The translations under genes were made by a program, and so were the position numbers. The notes under the pieces are model-generated. The model did not search any database, was not told where the DNA came from, and worked only from the letters and a program-made list of their open reading frames with translations. A stretch of 64,000 bases of DNA. Source: Morella rubra (Eukaryota; Streptophyta; Magnoliopsida; Fagales; Myricaceae). This document shows positions 50,450 to 59,794 of the stretch, in pieces. The DNA lies in assembly GCA_003952965.2 (NCBI GenBank), contig CM025855.1, positions 25,566,543-25,630,542 of the forward strand, read 5' to 3'. Each line of letters starts with the position of its first letter. Position 1 is the stretch's first letter.

Positions 50450-51726
50450 TCAGATGCCTTTTCGATCATTTTCCAGCATACGAAGAAAGTTTCTATGCAG
50501 GCTCGTAATATGCGAAAATTTGCTGATTGCCGTTAAGCGTGACCTCTTCTTTCTGGGAATGTTAGAGAAGTCCCACAAATGTGGCTCCGAGTTTCCTGCA
50601 AACAATATTGATCGGTACTGAATTATGAACTAACAATTAATATGAATGACTCAAGAAAAAAGAAAAAAGTGGATAACCTGGGATTTGGTCTTCGTCCGCC
50701 TCTTTTAATATGGTGCTGTTGTGGCGGCTTGATATTACAGACGACGGAGTGCAAACAGTTGGATCGGCGGCACAACTTGGGACATCGTCGTCCGCGCTCA
50801 AATTGCCTCGGTTATGGACAATGGCGCCAGACTTCTTAATCCGTCTCTTGGGACCACGGAGTCGCTCGGTGGGAGCATAGTTCTCAAGAGTTCCTCTTTT
50901 ACTATACCACAATCCGCATGCATTGCACAACACTGGCTTTTCAGGTGGTCCGTTTCGCCATTGTGGAGAGGCTGTAATTAGTCTAACAGTTAGCATATCA
51001 CAGTTAAGGGAAAACTCACAGATAACTCCACAATGGAAACCTGGCCCTAGCTAGCCTTCCCAATCCCATGTCCTAAATAACCCTTAATTAGATCTTACTC
51101 AATATTTGACTTCAATCTGATCTCGAGCGGACCACATGAGAAGACAGTAATGTTGTGCACTGCGTGTGGAACAAAGTATATATAGAACAAGAGGAACTGT
51201 TCCTCTTGTGAACTGTGCTTCTACCAAGCAGTTCCGCGGTTACTTACCTAAGAGCTAGACCAAGGAAGTCTGATGCCATTATCCATAATCAAGGCAATTT
51301 CAGTCTGGAAGTGGAAATGGAAAGAAAGAAATACAAGGGGAACACAAAGATTTACCTTTTAATTAATTCAACTACTGTTTCGACTATTGTTAAATTAGTG
51401 AAAATGAAAGTTTTTTTTTTGTACACTTATGTAGTCAACTACGTACTTCATTTATTTACTTGATCTATTTGTCTGTCCCATATATATATATATATATGAA
51501 TTTATGTCCTTAGAATAAAAGTGAATTTTTGTCATAACGATATTTAATCACAATAATACCAAACAAATTATGTTATATAGGTTATAGTGATAATTAATTA
51601 ATAATAAATAGTACGAAACAAAAGGAAAAGTAAATTGCACAAATACTCGTCAGTAGCATATCACATAAGGAGAGAGAACTCACTCATAACTCCACAATGG
51701 TTGCATGGCCCTTGCGACGGTCCCAT
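50450..51726 (-). CDS. GATA-type zinc finger gene G2, shortened C-terminus
   Basis: The proposed exons are 51726-51684, 50971-50678 and 50595-50450, which join in frame (483 bases, 160 residues). Exon 1 encodes [14 protein letters not shown] and exon 2 begins [20 protein letters not shown]. Together they form C-x2-C-x18-C-x2-C, the plant GATA finger with an 18-residue loop, most like the GATA26/27 group. Exon 3 encodes [14 protein letters not shown] and then stops at 50450 because of a frameshift. Frame-shifted remains of the usual C-terminus continue to about 50290. A 5' UTR exon with a good donor (CTTTCTG before GTAAG) lies near 52188. The intron contains two GATA relics listed separately. 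Expression is unproven. Confidence 0.65.
51011..51063 (-). pseudogene. Degenerate GATA exon-1 relic
   Basis: It resembles exon 1 of the other copies (ATGGGATTGGGAAGG, then CCATTGTGGAGTTATC) but carries a frameshift, and the codon for the first Cys of the finger has changed (GPGFHCGVI). It lies inside the proposed G2 intron, so it is either a leftover exon or the start of a dead copy. Confidence 0.6.
51120..51335 (+). pseudogene. Inverted GATA exon-2 relic
   Basis: On plus, opposite to every GATA gene in the array, reading pieces of different frames gives [19 protein letters not shown], then RTRGTV, and later [16 protein letters not shown]. These match the second finger half and linker of G2 and G4 ([26 protein letters not shown]). 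Frames are broken. It lies inside the proposed G2 intron. Confidence 0.7.
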
Positions 51727-52300
51727 GTCCCAAATAGATATTTGATCTTATTGATCAAGATGTGACTTGATCAATCTCCTGTAATCCGAAGTATACCAGT
51801 TTGACGACTGCCAAGAAAATTCACTAGCATAGAAAAAAAAAACATTTACACAGTACATTTCATGGAAACCAAACAAGAAAATGAAAGAACTTCAAAAGCT
51901 AGAGTCTATTAATTATTTTTGACGTACGCGGCAAAGATTCATCTTCATCTAATAATAGGCTACTTGATGGACACTGCTCTGTCACTGTAGAGCATACTTG
52001 AGGTAATCTTGGTTTGTTAGCAAGGAGGAGAGCATTTTAACTTCTTTCTTTCTCTCTTTCTCTTTCTTTTTTCTTTTTTCTTGGAGTATTTTCTCCCAAT
52101 AAGGTAAATACCATTTAAATTTGCTTTTCTACGAGAATATATATTGACAGTGGAAACTGCAGGCTGCTATATATACTTACCAGAAAGTTGGTGGTTTTGG
52201 CCGGGCAGCGTCGCGTTGTTGAAGGGAAATTATAAATAAACTGTGCAGATATGATGGCTATACATGAAAGTTGCGAGCGAAAATGTCGATGGAGGATGGT
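51340..52300 (-). promoter_or_regulatory. G2 5' region: leader intron and 5' UTR exon
   Basis: It contains a (TA)n tract near 51482, the G2 first coding exon (51726-51684), a leader intron and a probable 5' UTR exon ending at the donor near 52188. The 51.6-52.4 kb part closely matches 58.35-59.15 kb upstream of G4, so both genes share the same leader structure. The upstream open frame rich in His and Pro (THHHHHPP) is conserved in both but looks like leader DNA. Confidence 0.5.
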
Positions 52301-53081
52301 GGTGATGATGAGTAGGCCGGAGGAGGAGAAGTATTAATTTGCACAGGAAAGGACTTGGAGCTAGGAAGATGTGTTTGCCTACGAGCGTTGCAAATAACGT
52401 TTTTATGTAGTTTCCTGAGCGTCGTCTATGAGGGGCTCTTTTGTCATTTTCACGTACGGCGTGGCATCTTAATTTCTTGGGTTTTTTTTTTTTCAATCCC
52501 TTGATTCACATGAGAAATGTCATAAATTAATTTAATTACCTACATTTTTTAGAATTTCTTGCAAAAGGCAATAAATAGAGTGGGAAGGGTGGCAGATGGT
52601 AAATTCATAATTTTTCTCTTTTACTTAATTTTTTAGGGTTACCGATGAACCATTATTTTACATTAAAAAAATTAACTATATATGCGTAGAGATTTCAAGA
52701 TTTTACCGTTATATGATAAAACTTAGAATATTATCTTCTTCTTTTTTTTCTCAATTTGTTGCATATGCTTAAAAATGTGGAATAATTCCGTTTTTGCAAA
52801 TATGTTTTGAAGAATTGCAGCAAGGCGAATCTTGATCATCATACCATTAATTAATATGAATGGTATGGGTGGATGCGTTCGCTTAGGAGACTAGTTAGAT
52901 TTTCCAAGAAAATCTCTTTCTTATAGCTTCTCGGCAGCCAAACAGACTGTGCGAGCAGTGTCATGAGCTCAAGAATACATTTGGGTTTGTTACAAGCAGG
53001 GTCGCTGAAGTCACAATTCAACTGCCTTCAAGTCTGTAAGAGAAGGAAAAAGAGCTTTGTTTTGTAGCACGTGGTAAAATA

Positions 53082-53250
53082 ATGGAGGAAAGAACCAAAC
53101 CGATTGCTATCTTCATGGCCTTCGGTACAAAAGGCGACGTTTACCCCATCCCCATCGCCCTAAGTCTGCCCCTTCATCCTATTTACATTTGGTCTCTCAC
53201 ACAGAGAGAGAGAGAGAGAGATCTACTTTCGGATTAAAAGCAATGTTTCG
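53082..53250 (+). pseudogene. Family-28 glycosyltransferase exon-1 fragment, copy B
   Basis: The ATG at 53082 opens MEERTKPIAIFMAFGTKGDV and YPIPIA (53082-53159). The donor GT seen in copies A and D is CT here (53160-53161), so the exon cannot splice normally. Homology ends near 53250 in intron 1, where G3-side sequence and a T27 run begin. A 6-base duplication in the C-rich end gives PIPIA instead of PIA. No HSP70 relic precedes it. Confidence 0.8.
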
Positions 53251-53598
53251 CTTAGTTAGTGTCTAAAACCAAAAGTAAATTGGTGTAACGTGATAAAAAT
53301 AATAGAATGGAGTATAAAGGGTTAAAAGCTCCATAGACTATGGAAATGCAAAATGTATTTAACTTTTTTTTTTTTTTTTTTTTTTTTCTGTAGTGATCAT
53401 AACTTAACCAAATCACAAGAAAGAAGAAGAGAAAAAGAATGTACTCAATTGCTGAAAAAGAAAATGTACGAACCAACACAAAAATGTTAAAAAGGTTTTC
53501 TAGGCTCCTCTATCTATTTTTCTTTATCCACAACACTTTCCTTCTCACCTTCTGCAAATTCATCTCTTGCTAGCTAATGAGGATCCCACTTGGCGGCG

Positions 53599-54862
53599 TC
53601 ATGCCTGTGATTCGTCCGTTGGTCCGTCCTTTGGATTAACATTACTACTGGGTGGTTTGAGAAGAACGCATCCTAGACCTATTTCGTTTGGAGACACCAA
53701 CAGGAAGTTCGCATTATAGATCAGTACTACATCCTCTGCCGACTCAGATGCCTCTGGATCATGTTCCACCGTGTAGACAGGGTCCGTTTGTAGGCTCTCA
53801 ATATGCGACAAATCGCTGAATGTCGTTGCTGGCCTGTTCCTTGAGGGAAAGCCAGAGAAGTCCAACAAATGTGGCTGTGAGTTTCCTGCAAATTAACAAT
53901 GAGCCATTGCGTTAGATTACATAATCAACAGTCTTTCACTTGTTTGCTTTTCTTTCTCTCCTTTTTGATGGGTGAATGAAGTAACAATATGTACGAGTAC
54001 TCGAAGTGGATATATAACCTGAGATTTGGTCTCCGTCCACCTTTTTCAGTTCGGTGCAATTCTGGAGGTCATGCGATGTTGCAGACAACGAAGTATATTT
54101 GTTGGCAGTAGTGTCATCCGCAGAACCAGTTGAACAGGAAGCACAACTTGAGACATTCTCTTCGTTTTGGACTATGGCATTGGCGTCAGACAGCTTCCGT
54201 GGTCTCTTGGGTAAAGGACCACGGAAGTGGCAGGTGAGAGCATAGTTCTCAAGTGATCCGTTTAACCTATATCGCGATCCACACGTATTGCACAACACTG
54301 GCTTTGCGGGTGGTCCCTTTCGCCACTGTGTAGTGCCTGTTCGTAACCAATAAAAGTAGTGAGATAAGTATGATAGTTATCAAGATATTCAAATTTAAAT
54401 TTGCAGGTTCGGGTTAAAATTCGCAAGTTTTTCGAAAACACAAAACATGATTGTAGAAAGAATATTCTTATATTTAAATTTAAATATAGGAGATCATCTT
54501 GATAATAATATATATTTTACATTTAATTTTAAATCTTACATTCTTAAATGGTAGAAGCAAAAATATTTTAAACAAAAGAAACACATATGGTACTGAAAGA
54601 AATACAGAGGGATCAAGATAATAAAAGAACAACAAATATTATAATTATCACATCCAAACTGGGGCTGACAGAGATTCAAGGAGACACGCATAATTACCTT
54701 TTAATTAAGTCAACTATTTTGACTACATTCAATAGCTACCATGAAACAAAACGAGAATAAATTGCACGAAAGCTCGTCAACAACATATATATATTACATA
54801 AGAGAGAACTCACTGATAACTCCACAATGATTGCAGAGCCCTTGCTTTCCCAGTGATCCCAT
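53599..54862 (-). CDS. GATA-type zinc finger gene G3 (most complete copy)
   Basis: Three exons join in frame: 54862-54814, 54336-54019 and 53885-53599 (654 bases, 217 residues). The finger is split by intron 1: exon 1 ends [16 protein letters not shown] and exon 2 begins [20 protein letters not shown], giving Cys10, Cys13, Cys32 and Cys35 with an 18-residue loop. [12 protein letters not shown] follows, as in the GATA26/27 group. A serine- and threonine-rich acidic linker leads to exon 3, which encodes [14 protein letters not shown] and ends in a hydrophobic [10 protein letters not shown] block also seen in G1. The predicted protein is a nuclear transcription factor binding GATA sites. All splice sites are canonical and no break was seen, so this is the best candidate for a working gene in the array. 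Confidence 0.8.
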
Positions 54863-55133
54863 AATCCTAAGCAGTGATGATCTGATGATCTGATTGCGAT
54901 ACATGTATGGAAGTGGTGAGTAAAAATGTGAATCCATTAAAGAGACTCTACACATTTATAAGTTCTAATACATTTTGAATTTTAATAGGATTGCAAAGCT
55001 TTGAAACATTTTGAGTTTGAATAGAGTACAGAACGTTTATCGAATAGACTTAAATTTTGAGTTGTAAAGTTCATCTAGTAGACTTAAATTTTGAGTTATA
55101 GTAGACTACAACAATAAAGTTTATCAAAATGAA

Positions 55134-55385
55134 TTAGTTGCTGGGACATTCGATGCATCCGAAAAGCAGAACATCGAGAACGTGATTGACGAGACGATCG
55201 AGTGGCCGAACAGGAACCAATTGGCCGACGTTGAGGAGTTTGAAGACAAGCTGAAAGAGTTGGAGGGTCTGTGCAATCCGATTATTGCAAAGATATACCA
55301 GCGTGTTGGCGGGGATGGTACCTATGGGTGGTCGTGTGGTGTGGAGATGCCCGGTGCTGGGCCTAATATCGGAGAGGTTGACTGA
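55134..55385 (+). pseudogene. HSP70 C-terminus relic, copy C
   Basis: The plus frame reads ASEKQNIENVIDETIEWPN, then NQLADVEEFEDKLKELEGLC and NPIIAKIYQRVGG. It ends GAGPNIGEVD with a stop at 55385. This is the lid and tail of a cytosolic HSP70, with EEVD changed to GEVD. Everything before the lid is missing. It keeps the part deleted from the relic at 48311 and lacks the part kept there. Confidence 0.85.
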
Positions 55386-55559
55386 GGCTTTCGAAAAGAT
55401 GCCATTTGCCAAGTCCCGTTTCTGAGAGCGGCTGTAGTTGCTCTGTTCTGGCTTATGCTTAAAATTGTGGAGTAATTCCGTTTTTGTAAATATGTTTTGA
55501 AGAATTGTAGCAAGGAGAATATTTAACATCATACTATTAATTAATACGAATGGTAATGG

Positions 55560-57490
55560 TGGATGCGTTCCCTTAGGAGACTAGTTAGATTTTCCAAGAA
55601 AATCTTTTTCTTATAGCTTCTCGGCAGCCAAACAGACTGCGCGACCAGTGTCATGAGCTCAAGAATACATTTGGGTTTGTTACAAGCAGCGTCGCTGAAG
55701 TCACAATTCAACTGCCTTCAAGTCTGTGAGAGAGAGTCTATTTCCGGATTAAACGCAGAATGCTTCGCTTAGCTCGGTTTAGTTGCTTGATTTATTGGTT
55801 TCAAAGCATAGACTTGAACACTCAAGAATATAAAATTTATATCTTTAGTTTTCTCAGCAACCAATCAGAGTTACATCTATTTCAAATTTACAAAGGGCTG
55901 GACTTTGGAGAAATAGGCAACAGTAGAGAGACAACTCAGTTGTTGACTTTTTCTTCCGGATCTTTCTTTATGGTTATCTCATTTGTTTCCTCTATTACAG
56001 CATGAAGAGTCTCCTGCTGCTGTCAACGTGAAGAAGAAGAAGGATGACCTGGAGAATGATGTGTCACCGAATACACATGCTGATGTGGAATCGTAGTGCT
56101 TCTTTTGTTTACTGAGCTGGAGTTAGTTATTTGATTCTCTTTTTCTCTCTCCATGCTCTCTCGTAGTTCCGTTCATTGCCTCTACTACGCAGAGGCCGTT
56201 ATAGGCATCTTGCTAGTATGACTGCCGGGTCATTTACATTCTTTTTATTCTTTTGGCAACTGTATATATATTTTCAGCACTTTGTATATTTCTTATTCAT
56301 TCAGTATACTGGAGACTATTCTTCTCCTTCACTCTGCTCTTGCGTCTTTCACTTACTCTGGTTCTACGAAAAGTTTTCATCCTCTGGAAAGATAATTAAA
56401 AGTGGAATAAAACAAGAGGCATTTAGGAATTTATATGCGCAGATTTATTGTGTTCTTAATGTCTGCCAACTGAATTTTCACTTTACCTTTCTTTAAGGAA
56501 TTGCTATTATTAAGACATTATTCTTCAGCTGAGAAAATAATAGTTCAGAGAATTGAGGTTCTGCTTTTGGCTATGCATGTAGATATTGTTGAGACAATGT
56601 TGTTTATAACAGTTCCAATATGGCCTCCTTCCCTTCCTCACTCTACAGGCCATTGCTGCAGCTTTTGCTTGTGGTGAGAGACAATACAGTGTCAGCCTAA
56701 TAACTCATTCGGCACTAGAGGTTTGTGCTGAATTGCTTTTGAAGTTTTAAACTTCTAATTTAGTAATTTCTAGTGGCATAACCATACTGCTGAGGTTATT
56801 TCTGACCAGTATGGATGATTTGGTGCTAGAATTGGAAAGAAATGTCAAATGAAACACAGAAAGTATGTTAAGGTACTTCTAGGGAAGTTTTTTCTTCGAT
56901 TATTTCCCACCCGATCCCTTTGGATCTTTTTGTTTTCGAAATTGAGTTAATTCTATCAATAATTTAAAGATGAGAATAGAAGACATGAAGGCAACCCAAA
57001 AAGCTGTATCTTGTAATCAACCTCTAATACTAGAAAAAAAAAGAAGTAATCAAAATAACAAGCTGCATCACTAACAAATGAACAACAAACAAGAAATCCC
57101 GCTAAAATGTGAACTCTGTAATTGAGCTAAGAAGATCAGTCTTTACATGGCAGAGAAACATGTTGCTCATTATCCTATTTCATCGCCACCTGTTCGTTCT
57201 GCTGATCAAAATAATGAGACTTGTACAGGTTATTGGATTGCTACCTTTGGTCACCTTCTTATTTCTATACATTGTTAAATTGCCTCTGGCTAAATTGGTT
57301 GTCTCTACAGCAATTAACAAGCTTACATTTCCACGCTTTTGATAAAGGTTTGCTTAATAGGATCAGCCTCGCTGGAGTCATCCTTTTCGGTGCAGAAAGA
57401 GAACATAGACGTGAATGGTCTTCTCTAGTTCAAAGGTCATTCGGATGTGGAGGGCGATTTTGTTGTAATCAATTTCTTCGCATTGGTATC
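55560..57490 (+). pseudogene. Family-28 glycosyltransferase 5' fragment, copy C
   Basis: Exon 1 is deleted: the sequence upstream of it (about 55730) joins directly to intron 1. Exon 2 (56649-56720) encodes AIAAAFACGERQYSVSLITH. The exon-3 part (about 57150-57227) encodes EKHVAHYPISSPPVRSADQ but has lost its start and acceptor through a deletion of roughly 0.6 kb relative to copy D. An exon-4 part (near 57360-57485) also has a shorter, frame-changed centre ([19 protein letters not shown]). Homology ends at about 57490, where the G4 3' region begins. A short insert near 55990-56100 with a lysine- and acid-rich frame (KKKKDDLENDVS) is not part of the other copies. Confidence 0.8.
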
Positions 57491-58438
57491 TTTTAATTCT
57501 ACGCTCTCAATATGCGACAAATCGGTTGAGTTTCCTGCAAACAGTATTGAGCCATCACGTTCTGAACTAACAATATGTACGACTCATGAAGGGGATAACA
57601 GTACTGAATTATGAACTAACAATTAATATATATGTATGACTACTCAAGAAAAAAGAAAAAAAGTGGATAACCTGGGATTTCGTCTTCGTCCGCCTCTCCT
57701 AATAATATGGGGCTATTCTGGGGGCTTGATATTACAGACAATGAAGTGCATTTGGTGGCAGACGTTGGATGAGCGGCACAACTTGGGACATCGTCGACCG
57801 CACTCAAATTGCCTTGGTTATGGACAGTGGCGTCCGACTTTCTAACCCGTTTATTGGGACCACGGAGTCGCTCGGTGGGAGCATCGTTCACAAGAGTTCC
57901 TCTTCTACTACGTAATCCACATGCATTGCACAACACTGGCTTCTTACGAGGTCCTTTTCGCCATTGTGGAGAGCCTGTAATTAGTTTCATTAGTAACGGT
58001 AACCAACAAATTAAGTAGTGATCCATCATGATTCATAAGTATATGTGTGTTTCTTTTTCCTTTAACTTATTTTTTTTTAAGTCAAATCATGTTTCGACTA
58101 TTGTTGAATTAGTGAAAATGAAATTTTTTTTTTTTTTAATACATTTATGGAGCCAACTTATACGTACTTCATTTATTTACTTGATCTTGTTTGTTGATCT
58201 ATTTGTCTGTCCCATATGAATTTATATGTCCTTAGAATAAAAGCGAATTTTTGTCATAACGATATTTAATCACAATAATACCAAACAAATTATGTTATAT
58301 AGGGTTATAGTGATAACTAATAACGAATAAGAAACTAAAGGAAAAGCAAATTGCACAAATACTCGTGAACATCATATCACAGGAGGATAACTCACTCGTA
58401 GCTCCACAATGGTTGCATGGCCCTCGCGACGATCCCAT
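57437..58438 (-). CDS. GATA-type zinc finger gene G4, C-terminus replaced
   Basis: Three exons join in frame: 58438-58396, 57974-57672 and 57534-57437 (444 bases, 147 residues). Exon 1 encodes [14 protein letters not shown] and exon 2 begins [20 protein letters not shown], an intact C-x2-C-x18-C-x2-C finger. Loop residues PP are replaced by PR. Exon 3 keeps only [10 protein letters not shown] of the normal C-terminus. It then runs into DNA that, on the other strand, is GT copy C exon 4, and stops at 57437 (ending SPSTSE). A 5' UTR exon with donor lies near 58880, as in G2. The protein would bind DNA but lack the family C-terminal block. Expression is unproven. Confidence 0.65.
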
Positions 58439-59794
58439 GCCCCAAATAGATTTTTGATCTTATTGATCAAGATGTGACTTCAATCTCTTGTAATCCGACG
58501 TATACAAGTTAATAACTGCCAAGAAAATTCACTAGCACTGAAAAAAAAAAACATGATTAACACAGTACATTTCATGGAAACCAAACAAGAAATGAAAGAA
58601 CTTCAAAAGAGTCTATTAATTATTTTTTACACGGCAAAGATTCATCTTCATCTAGTAATAGGCTACTTGATGGACACTGCTCTGTCACTGTAGAGAATAC
58701 ATGAGGTAATCTTGGTTTCTTAGCAAGGAGGAGAGCATTTTAACTTCTTTCTTTCTTTCTCTTTCTCCTTCTCTTTCTTTCTTTCTTTTTTTCTTGAGTA
58801 TTTTCTCCCAAAAAGGGAAATACTATTTAAATTTGCTTTTCTACGATTATATTGACAGTGGAAACAGGCTGCTATACTTACCAGAAAATTGGTGGTTTTG
58901 GCCGGGCAGCGTCGCGACGTTGTTGAAGGGAAATAAATAAACTGTGCAGGTATGATGGCTACGGCAGCATGCTGTATGCGTGAAAGTTGAGAGCGAAAAT
59001 GTCGATGGAGGATGGTGGTGGTGATGAGTAGGCCGGAGGAGGAGAAGTACGTATTTGCACTTAAAGGACTCTTGGAGGAAGATCGATGTGTTTGCCTGCG
59101 AGCGTTGCAAATAACGTCTTTATATAGTTTCCTCAGCGTCTATAAGGGTCTCTTTGTCATTTTCACGTACGGCATGACATCTTAATTTTTATTTTTCTTT
59201 CAATCCCTTAATTCACATGAGAAATGTCATAAATAAATTTAATTACCTACATTGTTTAGAATTTCTTGCAAAACGCAATAAATAGAATGGGAAGGGTGGG
59301 AAATGGTAATTCATATTTTTCTCTTTTAATTAAGTTTTTGGGGTTACCGATGAACCATTATTTTACATTTAAAAAATTTACTATAGTAGAGATTTCAAGA
59401 TTTTACCGTTATATAACTAAAATTTAAAAGATTATCTAGTTTTTTTTTCTCAATTTCTTGCATATGCTTAAAAATGTGGAGTAATTCCGTTTTTGCAAAT
59501 ATGTTTTGAAGAATTGTAGCAAGGCGAATAATATTTATCATCATACCATTAATTAATATGAATGGTATAGGTAATAGGTGGATGCGTTCCCTTAGGAGAC
59601 TAAATAGATTTTCCAAGAAAATCTCTTTCTTATAGCTTCTCGGCAGCCAAACAGACTGTGCGAGCGGTGTTATGAGGCGCAACAATACATTTGGGTTTGT
59701 TACAAGCTGAGTCGCTGAAGTCACAATTCAACTGCCTTCAAGTCTGTGAGAGAAGGAAAAAGAGCTTTGTTTTGTAGCACGCGGTAAAATAATA

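Noticed and set aside
52230..52496. 88-codon minus-strand frame with a His/Pro-rich stretch, also near 58847-59110
   Set aside because: It lies in the 5' leader of G2 and G4 and ends across a splice donor. Conservation is explained by segmental duplication, not by coding.
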